DNA from: Salticus scenicus
Taxonomy: Eukaryota; Arthropoda; Arachnida; Araneae; Salticidae
NCBI GenBank assembly: GCA_963930645.1
Contig: OZ005648.1
Span: 270,145,830 to 270,209,829 of the forward strand
DNA length: 64,000 nt
Reading direction: 5' to 3'
Every line of letters begins with the position of its first letter. The stretch's first letter is position 1. The position numbers and the translations under genes are program-made. Positions 1 through 12,789 of the stretch are shown piece after piece. The notes beneath the pieces are model-generated. The model was not told the DNA's origin. It saw nothing but the letters and a program-made list of their open reading frames with translations, and did no database searches.

Positions 1-317
1 TTTATTTCCTGTGGTCTTTTCTTTTTCATACTTTTTAATTCAATTCTCATTTCCAGATATATTTTTAATAAATTTATTGAGAACCTTTTTCAATTTTCCT
101 CTGTCAAAGTTTTATGGTCCTATTTACACATGTTGGCGTAAGTAATTGAAATTGGTTTTGTCTTTTAATTGTACTAAGAGTGAATCGTAGAATTTCTGTA
201 CTGGCTTTTAAACTGTGTTACAATCAGTTTTATTTTTGTGGTGTTGGTATTATTATGTATGTATTAAACGCCTAATTTTATCACGCTATTGAATTCTTAA
301 ATATATATATATATATG
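1..317 (+). mobile_element. E-family repeat, right-hand part, cut by window start
   Basis: This segment aligns by eye with the right part of the E-family copy at 7660-7996. Shared landmarks in order are CATTTCCAG, TTATGGTCCTA, AAGTAATTGAAA-like sequence, a GTTGGTATTATNATGTAT block and TTATTGAATTCTT-like sequence running into a TA repeat. The remainder presumably lies upstream of the window. It has no coding capacity. The class of element is unknown. Confidence 0.6.
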
Positions 318-329
318 TGTGTGGTCACA

Positions 330-874
330 CTTCATACTTCCTTAATGATAATGGATACAATATTTTAGTCTTAGTATTTTCTTTAATAATTACATTCATT
401 AGTTAAAATATACTACATTTTCAAATGCATTTAATTTTAATATATGCTAACGATATTAAACAGTAAAATAAAAGAAAATAACTTTTAATAATGACTTTTA
501 ATGCCACATAATATTTTATGTAAACAGATTTTACTTTTTTTTTTTTTTTTCTTTTTTTTTAATGCAACTATCTTCTGCATCAGTTTTTTAATACACTTAA
601 TATAAAGGTTAATTTGTGCATTAATTAGTTTTCGTCTTATAAGTTTGTGTTTAGAAAACAACCTGAAGAAATAAGATGTGCATATTTTAAATAGTTTCTC
701 ATTTGAGAAATTTTACACAGTATTTAGGTAACGGTATCAGACTTACTTCATACCTATATATATTTATATCGATGTACGATATTTTTCATTAGTAAGAGCG
801 ACAAATATTTGGGTAGTGATACATAATATATACATAAGTGAAAGGAAAAAGGCATTTGCTATGTGTATCATCAT

Positions 875-907
<33 letters not shown>

Positions 908-3832
908 CACCCTGATATCATGTTGCTTGGTTACAGATGATCTTATACTTATTTGAAATATATTCGCAGTGTTTTTTAATCATGATCTTTCACCATTAAG
1001 TATAGCTGAACACAGTGGATACTTCTTAAAAATATAATATAAATGTTTAATTTAGTTTAAATCAAACTGAATTATAAATATCAATGATTATTTTAATTCA
1101 TAATATGTATGATTTATTTAGTTCATATAAAGCTGTTTTATAAATATCAATAATTATATATATGTATGTTTAGACACATAGATATTTTAACCTTTTCTTT
1201 CTTATCATATGATTTTGCAGAGGTTTTGGGGAAAGTTGGGCGCCCGTAAATTTTGTTTAATCCGCTTCACCCGTCTAAAGCCGTGGTGACCTCTGTTCCT
1301 TCTTATTGTTATTTCAGTTTCATTTGTTTGGATATTGTCCTTGTTTCACATAGTTTTCATTTCTTATATTAAATATTTGTATTCATTTCTTATATTATGT
1401 ATATGTATATATATTATTATATTTACATACATGTGTGTGTGGGACAAAGAGTGAAAGAAACAGTAATAAAAAATCTTTGCGATGTATAATCATAATATCG
1501 ATTAAAAATGTAAAGTATTTCTTTTTCTTTTTATATTTTTATCATGAAATTATTACATTAGATCATACCGAATAATATATACAAAACAAACAAATATACT
1601 TATTTGTGTGACCCTTCGTAAACGGCAAAACTTTTATTTTATTTTTTAGTACCTTACAAGAAAAAAATCAAATGATACGTTATATGATTTAGCAAGGAAT
1701 TTATAAAATGTTTTATTGATTTTATGATAATAATATGATTAGATAATATTATTAAAAAAAAAAAAAAAAAAAAAGAATGGATGATTTTGGATGAGAAGTA
1801 CATTACTTTGAATCGTAAAGTTCATTTGAAAAGTAATTATTGAAAATAGAATATTTGTATATAATATTCAGATCATACGTAAATTGAAATATATTATTAA
1901 ATAAACTTAGATTTATATATTTAAAATGGTGTAATGTGAAATGTTACTTAACTTTTTAATTAATATTTATCATTATACTTTTATGTGCTTTTTTTTTTTT
2001 TTTTTTTTTTTTCCAAAAAATTTTGTACTAGTCTAAAACTAGAATTATTTCATTCAGACGAAGTAGATCAAATAAAAACCTTTCTTCATTTCCGTTACAT
2101 CACCCGTTTTGACATGAAGTTAAAAATAAATAAATAAATAAAATTGAGAGAAGAGGAACGAAAGAAATTTTAATAAATTGATATAGTAATCCTTGTTACT
2201 GAACGGAAATTCATACTCAAAAGTAAAAAATAAGTTATATATATATATATATATACACACATATATATTTATTTAAATCAAAAAGTAACTAGAATATTAA
2301 ATTAGACAGTATAATTACATAAAATTAATGAAAATTACGTTATTTAATATAATCTTGGAGAAACATAACTATTAGATGAATTCCAATTTTGTAACCATAT
2401 AAAATTCATTTAGATATCTGCCAACATATCTTTTTGAGCTTTTTATCTGGATTTTGAAAAAAAAATTTCAAAGCATTCTTAAAAAAAATAATATTATTAT
2501 TAAAATAAAATAAAATAAAAACTTTTTTTTCCAAAATTTAATTATTTTTAGGGCAAAAATTAATTATTAAAGTAATAGTTAATTATTAAATTTATTATTA
2601 TTATTATTATTGTTTTAAATTTACTTTCAAAATTTATTTAAAATATACATATTTTTATTTTTTGACAACCTTTTGTAAAAATAACGAATATGTTTAGAAA
2701 GTTCCTTTTTTTTATTTCTTTTCATTATTATTATTGTTGTTGTTATTGTTGTTATTGTTATTATTGATTTTGGACTCATTTATATGTTAGAAAAAACTTT
2801 CAGTTATTTTAAATAATTACCTTTTCAGAGTGCGCCATTTTAAATTTGAATAAAACGTTATTATTAATGTTAACCGAATAAAATGTTTGAACTAGTTTTA
2901 ACAAAATAATTAAAAAAATGAAAGTAGAAATAAAATTTTTACTTTTAAATTTAGGCGAATTAGTGTTGTAACTTTACTTGAAATAAATTAAAGTAGAAAT
3001 AAAATTTTTACTTTAAATTTATGCGAAATCAGTGTTGTAATTTTATGTGAAATATTCCTTAAATCAATCGAATAAATAATATTTAATAAGTCAAAAAAAG
3101 TTTAACTGTTATTATTATTTTTTTTCTAAATTCTTCGCCTAAGTTATTATTATTATTTTTTTTTTTTTTTTCTACATGGCATTTCATATTTTTATCACCT
3201 AATAAATTCAGAAACCAGTGTTGAAGCTAAAATGTGTTTAAGGAAAACACGCATAATCGGGGTGCGTTTTATTGAACTTCCTCCTTAAAATTAGTTTTTC
3301 CTGCCACGTTCATTGATGCATCTAAAAATTATCCCAATAATCCCAGAGCTCACCCCAACTAATATTAAACTACTGCCATCTGTTGACAAAAAAGGGAACT
3401 AGCAAACTTATCATAAAGTATTTGGACATTAATTATCATTATTACATTACCACTGTTTCTAAGTTGCGTTTAATGTTTAATACTGATGGAAATATTGAAA
3501 TAAATAAATTTTGGGTGTTATTTTGAAACCTGTCAAAATTTTATTGTTAAATATTTCGCATGCATTAAATATCGGCGGTATGTGTTTTGTTTTAATAGTG
3601 AATTTTATTTATAAAAATTAAGTATTGAAATGATCTATTCAGTAACAAGATATATTCAGAACAAGTAACAATATAATGGAAATTGATTAATTGAAGGGGA
3701 AAAAATATTTAATTGCCTTACGAAAATCTTATGAAGTAGACATGATGCGTATTAATGGTGCTGTTTGTACATATGTACATAAATATGCATCAGTGGCGTG
3801 ATATATACAATACGCACACGTACACACACACA

Positions 3833-3863
<31 letters not shown>

Positions 3864-5418
3864 GGCTAAAGGAACGAAAGTTGTGTGCATTAGCATAATT
3901 TTATTAAAATTAAGTGATTAATTTGTGATTTTCTATATTTTTGTCATACTTCTTTGTCTATTGACATTATCCGACAAACTTTATTTTGCGTTAAACTTTA
4001 AATTTCTCAATGCACATCTATATTTGAAATTGCATTATTTTTATTATTTTAATCTCAATACTCTCCCCCCCCCCCCGCCCCCTTTGTTTTAACAACCCAA
4101 TTTTGTAAAATATTTTCAATATATGATTTAAAAAAAAAAAAAAAAAAAAAAAATTAGAAATTGCATTTATATTGAAAAGTATATTTAAAATTTTGTTGTA
4201 AGTATAACAATTAAAATGCTGTTAATAATTTTTATTGAGAGTAAAATTACCTTCAAATCTCTAGGTAGAACGTTTAACATTTCTGAAATTCAATAATATG
4301 TATATTTTTTCATTTTTAAATTTAAATACGGACTTTTAAATTTTCTGTTTTTACTCGTTTGCTCATGATCTAACATGTATATTTTTGTTAAGGGAATAAT
4401 ACTGATACCAAAAATGATTTTAAAAAAGTATGCTTCTAAATATAATTTTGTATTAATTCCTTATTAGTTGATATCTAATGGATTTACACAGAAGGAACGT
4501 CCCATCTGTATTGCTTATTAATCATAGCAGTCAATTTATATATTTTTTAATATCATATGTCTATCTCTCTTTAATTCTCACACACCTTTTCGTACAGGCA
4601 TTCTTACTTCAGTAAATCGAATTATTTCAGTAATCGAATTCAGTAAAATTAACTCATATATGGTAAATTTCACGCAAAAGTAGACACACAGACTATTTTT
4701 TAATTTTTAACTAACTTAATTATTTTTATTTTTTCTTGATTGAAAACATATGAAAAAATATAAGACGTTATATATAAAAGTTTTTTATTTTTTCAATATT
4801 ATTAATTTAAAGAAAAAAAAAAGAAAAAGAAAAAAAAGAATAAGAAAAAGAAAATTTTTAATTTAAGTAATTCAAAGGTAACACAAACGCACCAAAATTC
4901 ATTAAGGTAAATTTACATTTAGTATTTAAAATTGGACAAGAAAGTTGTTTGATGTCTAGTCCCTCATACATGAAATTAATCATATAAGATTACCCGTATG
5001 TAATATGACTCCTTCATTCAATAAAGATTCCCATTTAGTATTTTTTCCCCTTAAGATATAATATATATGTATATAATACAACCAAAAATACACTCTACAT
5101 AAAATACATAATGTATCGAAATTCTTTTGTGCATACATGTAAACTAAAAATTTAGTCCATGACAACCATTTTCTATAAAAAGCATGCTTTTAAGCATCCT
5201 AATACTGTATATTAAATTCGTTTTTTAATGATATTAAAAGACACTTAAAAGAAATGCCGTCCATAAACCATAATGCATCCAAATTACTTTGTATGTCATT
5301 GTACACAAGCAGAAAACACTATGTATACAAAGAATTATATAGAGAGAATTCCAATAGTTCATAAATATTTATCTCAAATTTTATGCCGAATTTTATGCCT
5401 GTCTAACGATTTCTGTGA

Positions 5419-5454
<36 letters not shown>

Positions 5455-6091
5455 CATACGTGCATACTACTGTAAAAGCTAAGTTATTTTTTACAGTAAG
5501 ACATACAGACAGACACCAAATGCTTTTTTAATCCAAACAAGGAAGTCTCACTAACATTTTGGCAATCATTTTTCGAAAATTAATTTAATTCAAAATATAT
5601 ATGTCTATAAGATTTAGAATTCTACAAATTAGGGTGACTGCACCAATAGTGGACTTTGAAGACCTTTTCTGGTTATTTTTTGTGTAATGTTCTTATTTTT
5701 AGAGGTTGTATTTATAAACAGAGTTAGATACCTCAATTAACTCTTTCTCTCCATGATTTTTATACCCGAAAAGTTAAATTTCCAGAGAGTTTAAAATTCG
5801 CCACTTAGTGAACACAGTAGTAGACACCGTTCAGTTTTTTCAGAAAAGGTGAAATAAAATGTGAAGTAATTTAAAATATGTATTTAATTAAAAATAATAA
5901 TAATCTGTTTCATTAATGCGTTAAGAGAACTAAAAAATACACAATCTTGTATCGTAAACTGAAAACAAATTATCGCTGAAAAATTTAACGGCTTCAGTAA
6001 CACATTGTTTTTATTTAAAATGAACATTATATAAAATAATAATTATTGTTATATAAAATATTAATGATAAAATATTGATCAATATTACATG

Positions 6092-6132
<41 letters not shown>

Positions 6133-7110
6133 TTTGATATTTTTTAATAACATTTTATTACCCACGTGTGTGATAATCTTTATAAATACCAAGACAAGTA
6201 AATGTTGCTTTCATACATTTATTTGAATTCTGGTTGTCATTTCCAAAAACTGCAAATCGCTTCTAAAAATTTTGGAAAAAAAAAATCTCTTATGGATACA
6301 ATGAATACTTTGGATCAAATTTTGAGTGATATAAATTGATATTTGTTTCACATTTTGAATTTGTGAGAATACTGAGCTAGATCTGACGTTAAAAGTTAAA
6401 TAAGCCAACAGAGCTGTTCACTACTGATCCCCATAATATTTTATGGTACTGGTAAGGGACACCCATAAATTATTAAATGCTCATACAAAATCAAAATTTG
6501 GTGCAACAAACGAATTTTGCATACTTATTTTAGTCATATGTAAGCAAAGATTACATGAATTCTGTTAAAAAATAGCCGGGATAAAGCAACTAAATTTTTA
6601 TTTCTGTATTCAACAGTTAAAAAAAAAAAAAAAAAAAAAAAAAAACGGAAAAATGGCAGAAAGTGTATATATTTTTAGAGAAATTAGCCTTATTCTAAAA
6701 CTGATGGCTTTGTAATTGAAGACATTAATAGTAGAGGAGTATAACACCAACTCTCAACATTACTCAACTCAAACAAGAGTTTAAAAAACTTGTTTTCACA
6801 GTTTGCATTTAAAAGTATCCAGTACTGTACTGGTATGTGTGCATACTACTGGTACATTTGCCCTACCACCTAATACAAAAAAGTAATGAACTGCAAAATT
6901 GTTTTTTCAAATTAATTTTTGAAAAAAAATAATAATAATAATAATAATATTTCTGAATTTGTATTATCTAGTTAATTATTCATCCCAAATTTATAAAAGT
7001 TTTAATAATCACCCCAGTTTATATGTAAGCATTAAATATAGATATAAAAATACGTATTTTTTCTTGTACTGATAAAGTAAAATGTAGTTTTAATAAATAG
7101 ATAATCTGTG

Positions 7111-7130
<20 letters not shown>
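330..7130. other. AT-rich noncoding DNA with homopolymers and microsatellites
   Basis: I see no gene here. The stretch holds poly-T or poly-A runs near 536, 879, 1745, 1990, 3160, 3846, 4131, 5422 and 6617, a (CA)n run near 3820-3845, a C-rich run near 4064-4082 and a long (TA)n at about 6095-6129. Short open frames such as 4980-5165 and 5273-5482 are low complexity and run through homopolymers. A modestly more complex patch at 1210-1300 has no recognisable content. Confidence 0.6.
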
Positions 7131-7140
<10 letters not shown>

Positions 7141-7145
<5 letters not shown>

Positions 7146-7700
7146 CGCCCGATGGCGCAAGCACACATCTAATACATAGAAATTTAAAAGTAAACAATGT
7201 GTAACTGAAAGATGTATTTGAACTCCAATTCTTGAAAGTTTTAAAGATTTAAGAATTATTAAATTAAAAATACATTAAAATTGTGAATTTAATTATTAAT
7301 GTAATTGCTCATTTGTAGCACCTTTATCGATTAATCGGGATTGGTCTCGATACTAATTTTTCTTATTAGAATAGTTCTGTTGGCAACTTGTTATGTGTTA
7401 CTCTCTGAGTTTGGAGTTCGCATGACATGTGGATAAATATTATGTATATTATCTTGATTCATTGTTGGGTTTTGTTAATGATTTGTTGAAATTTAATTCA
7501 TTCCCTTTTAAATTTGGGTTTTGTCGCAAGATAGGAACATGAAATGTATTTTTGGCTTGAATTAGCTATACCTACAGTTTTACAAAATCTTGCGATCTCT
7601 TTGCTCGTAGAAGTACATATTCCAAGAAGCGTGAATACTTCTGTTTTCGAGCATTTCCTTTTCCGATTCTCATTTCCAGTTATTTATTTATTTATTTATT

Positions 7701-7739
<39 letters not shown>

Positions 7740-7996
7740 AAAGTATTGGTTTACGTTTGTTAACTTTCTTGAATTTCGCATAAAAATCACACCTTGCTGG
7801 TGTTATGGTCCTAATTACTAACATTAGCTTAAGTAGTTTAAAATGAATTCATTTATTAATTGATACTGTAAATGAATCATACAAAAAATGTGCGCTAACA
7901 TTTAAATTGAATTACAACAACTTTTATGTGTGTGTTGTTGGTATTATCATGTATCTATTAATTGCTAAATTTTATAACGTTATTAAATTCTTCACT
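7141..7996 (+). mobile_element. E-family repeat, uninterrupted copy (about 856 bp)
   Basis: This is a dispersed repeat recognised by comparison inside the window. From CACGCCCGATGGCGCAAGCA near 7143 to TTCTTCACTATATATA at 7996 it matches, in inverted orientation, 45448-47275, where the same landmarks occur as rc: TTATCGATT, TGGCAACTTGTTA, TTTGGAGT, TCGCAAGAT, CATTTCCAGTTA, ATGGTCCTAA. The left edge adjoins a (TA)n run and the right edge runs into (TA)n. An internal (TTTA)n/(TA)n block lies at 7680-7735. No protein is encoded; the 79-codon frame at 7544-7783 crosses the microsatellites and is not a gene. It is the unoccupied reference for the retrotransposon insertion in the 45-kb copy. Confidence 0.75.
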
Positions 7997-8019
7997 ATAT
8001 ATATATATATATTCGATGT

Positions 8020-9280
8020 AAGATCTGAGAACTAGTATGTAATACAATGTCAAATACAAATAAATAAAATAGAAATAACAAGAAGAATGAGCAGAGACCA
8101 CAACGGCTTGGAGTTTGTCGGGCGTCCAACTTTTCTCATACTCTCTAAAAGACCGTATGATAATAAAGAAATAAGTCAAACTGAAGACAATAATTACTGC
8201 AAATAATAAATAAATAATCAAAAAATAAATAATCAAAAAATAAATAAATAGATAATAATAATAAAAGATAACAAAGCAAAAATTTAAATAACTATACATA
8301 ATTGTGAAAATTAATACCTATCAAAACTATTCAATAATATTTAGGGTGTTAGAACCATATTAAATTATGCATTTTTATACGATTAGGTGAAAATAAATTA
8401 TTACTTTACAATTATTGTTATTTATAAACAAAATTTATTTAAACAAAATCAATCACATGTATTCTATTTTAAAATATTATCAACTCTGTACAGTTATAAA
8501 GAATCCTGACCAAATCATAAAAATAAGATACATTTATATTACTAATATATTGGAAAAATGTATATAACCATATGCAACCAAGATGCATAATAAAAAAAAT
8601 TGAAAAAAAAAAAAAAAAAACTGATATACATCACAAATGCAATTGCATGAGCGATAACTTCTGAATTTTGAACAAAACGTTTGTATGTTAATGTCGCAAT
8701 TACAGTTTTTTGTTGCTCTCGGGAAAATGTTTATCTTAATTTCTATGCAACTGAAGACAATGATTTCTGTTAAAACTGATACAGGTACAGGCTAAAGTGC
8801 AAATATTTTTCTTAAGTTTAAAATTAGGGACAATACCTATTCATCTATGAAAAATTAATGAAAATTTCAAAATTTTAATTGTATACTGTTTACGTATACA
8901 ATTAAATAGTTAAGTCTTTTTACATTCTGTATTGATGCTAAGCTAATTGTGTTTTCTGGATCCAATAATAACTTATTTGTATTCCCATTATAACTTAAAA
9001 AAATTTTCTCCGACTTACATTCGTCATGAGCAAATATTACGTATAAACTTCGTTAAAATATTTCTCTTATTTTAACATAATGATGGTTGGTCACTCATTT
9101 GTGAAATGGATTTAATAACACAACACAATCTACGCTAATATTTGTTCGTCATACATGGATAACTTTAATTAAAACTCTTTCTAAATAACAGTAACTTTAA
9201 GAACTGTTAACAAGTTCGTTATTCTGATAAATATTTAGATTCAATTATTTTACTGTATTCCTAGAGAAACATGTCTAGAT
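8020..9280. other. AT-rich noncoding DNA
   Basis: No gene or recognisable element is seen. The minus-strand frame at 7958-8299 is mostly Tyr/Ile/Phe translated from AT-rich repeats and partly overlaps the E-family repeat. A poly-A run lies near 8604. Confidence 0.55.
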
Positions 9281-9282
9281 TA

Positions 9283-9732
9283 GAATAACCAGGGGTCGAT
9301 CCAGGTTTTAATTTTTGGGTCCCTTTTTTGTGAAAAACAAAATATTTTTGTGAAACTTTTACTTATTTTTGTGAAATATAAAATATTTTTGTGAAAATGT
9401 AAAATATTGTGTAAAATTTTTCGTTTTTACAATCACTTTATGTAATGTTTAATATCAAGATAATAGTTTCGTTGAGCCAAATTAAGGCATTAATTAAAAA
9501 CAATACTGAAAACATTTAATAAAAGGATCATTTTTATAAAAAAAATCTTGTGAAGGGGCTCATATTATGAATTTGAATTTTGTGAAGGGTCCTTTTTCAT
9601 GGATTTGAATTTTGTGAAGGGTCCCTTTTCATGGATTTGAATTTTGTGAAGGGTCCCTTTTTACTATGGGGAATTTTGTAAAGTGGTCGCAAAAGGGACC
9701 CAAATTTTGCCTGGATCGACCCCTGGAATAAC
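9283..9732. mobile_element. hAT-like nonautonomous element with terminal inverted repeats
   Basis: The element body is 9290-9725. Its left end CAGGGGTCGATCCAGG is mirrored at the right end as CCTGGATCGACCCCTG, and the inverted match continues imperfectly inward (TTTTGGGTCCCTTTT against AAAAGGGACCCAAA). It is flanked on both sides by GAATAAC (9283-9289 and 9726-9732), which reads as a target site duplication of 7 bp. A CAGGGG start is common in hAT elements, which usually make 8-bp duplications, so the hAT assignment is probable only. Internally about three copies of a 33-bp unit with TTGAATTTTGTGAAGGGTCC lie at 9555-9660. No transposase is encoded. Confidence 0.8.
9555..9660. repeat. 33-bp tandem repeat inside the 9.3-kb element
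   Basis: Three near-identical units, each containing GGATTTGAATTTTGTGAAGG followed by GTCCCTTTT-like sequence, are arranged head to tail. A fourth degenerate unit (GGGGAATTTTGTAAAG) follows before the right terminal repeat. Confidence 0.8.
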
Positions 9733-9739
9733 AGTGTAT

Positions 9740-11220
9740 ACTTTAAACTTTTAAATATGGAAAAATATATCATATTTATAATAATAAAATTTTATTAAAA
9801 AGTATATTTCAAATAAACATTATAAGTAAATTCGATGATTTTTTAGATTAGTAGCTTTAATTAATCTATACATCAGCAGTGTCCTTCTAAGTCATCTTTG
9901 CAACATGAAATCCGTTATTCAAGTTCGTTTATACCTTTTTTTACTTCTTATTTTGTGTTAATATTCTCTAAGTACGTAGATTGTTTTCTAAATTGATATG
10001 TTTCTTTACGAATAAAATTTATTGGTGCTATTATATGTCAGCTAATCAGATTTAAATACAGAATTTGAAGTTCTTAAATTTTGAAATGCGATAATAAAGC
10101 ATATACATGCATTTTTTAATATAAATTTGTTTTAGATTATAAAATAAATTATATTAAATAACTACAGCCAATCACGTTAACTTTGATCCACTGGAGTTTT
10201 TTAGGTGAACAATCATGTTTACTTATCAGGAATCTGTTTGTAATTCCAATTCTAATTGCATAGGGGGAGAAGGGGAGGGAGCGATACAAATAGAAATAAA
10301 GCTTATAAACTTTGCAAACAAACCGCGCATGTATTATAATTACACGTAACAATTGTTTCGCGTAATTAAGTTCGAACATTCATTAAGAGAGGGGGAAAAA
10401 AAGTATGACCATTATAGTGCAGATTGGGAGCTTGGCTCAATAATTACGTTTTGAATATTAAGAAACAGCAAATATCCATTATTGAAGCAGGACTCGAACT
10501 GGCACCTGCGTACACAATCCTTATGTGGTTTAGAACAATTGAAAAAAGTTCAAAAACAAGTGTGTTTTTGAAATTTATGAAGTTTGATCATATAAGGTTT
10601 TTGTTTTTCAAGACTAGTTTTTCAGGGGGATACATTTTACTGAAATATAAATATAAGTCGAGAAGACATTTAAGAACAACATTTAATATTAAAGAATAAA
10701 CTTTGTAAGCAAACACCATATAGTATGCAAGATTTCAATCATTATTACTTAACACAAACTTTTTGGCGCAATTTTCTGCAACGATTCAATAGTAATAGTT
10801 TGCGTCTTTTAATTTATTAATTTCTTAAATTCAAATAAAAATGCGTTTTGAAGCTTTTTGTTTGATTTATTAGAAAGAGGCTGAGTATGGTTAATTTAGA
10901 AACTAATCCACAAAATTGAATAATGCTAGAACCATTATTAAAAAAAAAAAAGAAAAAAATCCTATTGGGAAAAGTAATTTGTGATGAGCAGAATTTTTTT
11001 TTTATCTTGATTATAATAAGTAGCTCATCTCATTTTGTGCACGTAGAAAAATTATTTAGATAAAGATAGTGAAATTATATAAGAAACAATATTTGTCAAT
11101 ATTATGAAAAAGCAAGAAACGTCAAAAGCACTCTTGTAGAATTTTGTAAAATTATTTATAGGTATAAATAAAATATATAATCTGTACTTTTATCATTTTG
11201 TTTCCTACCTAACTATGTAT
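9740..11220. other. AT-rich noncoding DNA
   Basis: No gene is supported. Open frames at 10149-10379 and 10424-10699 lack any recognisable domain and have the base composition of their surroundings. A tRNA-like B-box sequence lies near 10488-10515 on the minus strand and is listed separately. Confidence 0.5.
10484..10535 (-). repeat. Possible tRNA-derived SINE fragment
   Basis: On the minus strand the sequence GCCAGTTCGAGTCCTGC reads like a tRNA T-arm or Pol III B box, preceded by GGATTGTGTACGCAGGT, which fits the variable/anticodon side of a tRNA. No complete cloverleaf can be drawn and the acceptor stem is missing. A decayed tRNA-derived SINE or tRNA pseudogene is more likely than a functional tRNA. 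Confidence 0.35.
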
Positions 11221-11224
11221 AGCC

Positions 11225-11641
11225 TTAAGGGCCCTCTTCACTCACCGCCACCGATAGCGGAAGCTAATGTTATTCTACAAATAACTTATTAACTAATGCA
11301 TATTTTTAAATTCTGTTTTCACATTCAGAAAATTCCCAGCTATTAAATTGACGGACCTTTTTTAAAAATATGTTTTTTTTTTTTTTTTTTTTTTTGAAGC
11401 TGCAAAATACTAATTTTCAATATGTGAAATTTTTTCATTTTGAAATTTTAAAATAAAATATTAAAAATTAAAAACATTCATTTTCAAAAAAGGTCCGTCA
11501 ATTTAACAGTTGGGAATTTTCTGAATGTGAAAACAGAATTTAAAAATATGTATTAGTTAATAAGTTATTTGTAAAGAAAATTTCCCCATAGAATAACATT
11601 GACTCGGGCTTCTGGCAACGGTAGGTGAAGAGGGCCGTTAA
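11225..11641. mobile_element. FB-TTAA foldback element, copy 1
   Basis: The element starts TTAAGGGCCCTCTTCACTCA and ends GTGAAGAGGGCCGTTAA. TTAA at each end (11225-11228 and 11638-11641) is the expected target duplication. The two halves are inverted repeats over most of their length: a block at about 11324-11361 (CATTCAGAAAATTCCCAGCT, then GACGGACCTTTTT) returns in reverse complement at about 11490-11535. The centre is A/T homopolymer. No protein is encoded; the minus frame 11540-11749 only grazes the right arm. TTAA specificity is typical of piggyBac and Kolobok superfamilies; which one applies here is inference. Confidence 0.85.
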
Positions 11642-12480
11642 GCTTTGCCATAATTCCGATCCTACTGAATTGTTTGCAATAACAAAGCTGTATTTCAAAT
11701 CGAAATTGCATAAATTTTCTCTCAGAATTATTGTTGTTGTCATATTCATTTCATAATATATATATATATATATATATATTTGTGTATTTTATAATATTTA
11801 TTTTTTTTATTTTGAAAATAACTATAAATAATAGTTTGGCATTTAAATATCAAAATGTAAAATAATTAAAATTAAAACAATATTTGATCCCTCTATCCGA
11901 GTGAAAGTTAACGAATATTAATTATTTTTCATTTCATTATTTTATAACTAAGCAATTCATTTTTAATGAATTAAATTGTTTAGAAAAAAATTTTCCTTTT
12001 AGAAACTTATTTATATTTTGCAAATCTATTAGAAGGAAGATTTTGAAAAATATACGTAAAAGCATCCCTTAAGATATTATTTTCCTGCAGATTCTGAAGT
12101 ACTAAATGCAATCTTTGAATGCATTAAAAGAACGTAAAACTTTTCTTTTCTGAATTTCTCCAATATATTTTTTTAAAAGAATATATATTTTATTTTAGTA
12201 ATGTTAACCCAGTGAATAACTTCATTAGAAAAATATAAATAAAAATCGTACAGAGGAATGCATTGATTCAAAGAGCGCCGCGAGAATCTCAGCTGAAATC
12301 TACGTAAAGCAACCCTATCGTCCAGAATATATATTTCCCATCAAATATTAATAAATGCAGTTATTCTCTTGTTATTAACACAAAAACATTTCTCCTACAT
12401 CGAAAGTAAAACAAACAGTTATCTCTGAGGAGCGGAGATATCATTTTCCCGACTATTTATTTCATTTTAAACAACGTCCA
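11642..12480. other. AT-rich noncoding DNA upstream of the exon
   Basis: Nothing coding is seen. A (TA)n run lies near 11757-11780. A more complex patch at 12255-12330 (with GAGCGCCGCGAGAATCTCAG) and a moderately complex stretch from 12420 onward precede the exon and may hold intronic regulatory sequence, but no specific site can be claimed. Confidence 0.45.
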
Positions 12481-12639
12481 ATTGATCCATCATTCAACTT
12501 AACCATCCGCGTCACATTTAACTTTATTATTTCCCTTTATCTACAAATTATACGTAAACATTTATTTTCCCGTTATCGATCGCTGCATTGGCGTCGCGCG
12601 CTTGGCGAGCTCTTCGCTCACATCTGGCAAACCTGGCTG

Positions 12640-12669
12640 ATTTTCTCTTATTTCTCTCTTCCTTTATAG
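12640..12669 (+). promoter_or_regulatory. Splice acceptor and polypyrimidine tract of the exon
   Basis: An almost uninterrupted run of T and C (TTTTCTCTTATTTCTCTCTT followed by CCTTTATAG) precedes the exon, and a branch-point-like CTGAT lies just upstream near 12636. The tract stands out from the homopolymer T runs elsewhere by its mixed C content and by the abrupt switch to GC-rich coding sequence. Confidence 0.7.
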
Positions 12670-12777
12670 CCTCGAACCCGGACCACGGCGGCAACCCGGA
12701 CCTGTCGGCCAATCCGCCGCCCGCCTCCTCGCCGCATTTCAGGCCGACGATGCAAAGCCCTGGGCCGCCCTACCAAA
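12670..12777 (+). CDS. Internal coding exon, Pro/Ser-rich segment, gene unidentified
   Basis: This is the best protein-coding signal in the window. The acceptor is a pyrimidine-rich tract (about 12640-12668) ending TTTATAG at 12669; the donor after 12777 is GTGAGTACG, close to the metazoan consensus. The exon is 108 nt and begins and ends inside codons (one base from each neighbouring exon, phase 1 to phase 1), so skipping it would keep the frame. It encodes 36 residues beginning after a split Ser/Pro/Thr/Ala codon with SNPDHGGNPDLSANPPPASS and ending with QSPGPPYQ; third positions are strongly G/C. It is rich in Pro, Ser, Asn and Gly and has no globular domain, like linker or transactivation segments of transcriptional regulators. 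That functional guess is inference. The in-frame ATG at 12588 lies upstream of the acceptor and is probably intronic. No other exon of the gene was recognised. Confidence 0.7.
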
Positions 12778-12786
12778 GTGAGTACG
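12778..12786 (+). promoter_or_regulatory. Splice donor of the exon
   Basis: CAAA followed by GTGAGTACG gives an eight-of-nine type match to the animal 5' splice-site consensus. Base composition falls back to AT-rich immediately after it, and the reading frame closes with a TGA at 12792-12794. Confidence 0.7.
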
Positions 12787-12789
12787 CTT

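Noticed and set aside
7958..8299. 113-codon minus-strand frame
   Set aside because: Mostly Tyr/Ile/Phe/Leu from AT-rich repeats, and partly inside the E-family repeat.
12588..12669. Upstream extension of the exon frame to an ATG at 12588
   Set aside because: The extension crosses a clear polypyrimidine tract and AG acceptor, and its predicted peptide (Leu/Ser/Phe-rich) changes character at the acceptor; it is more likely intron read-through.
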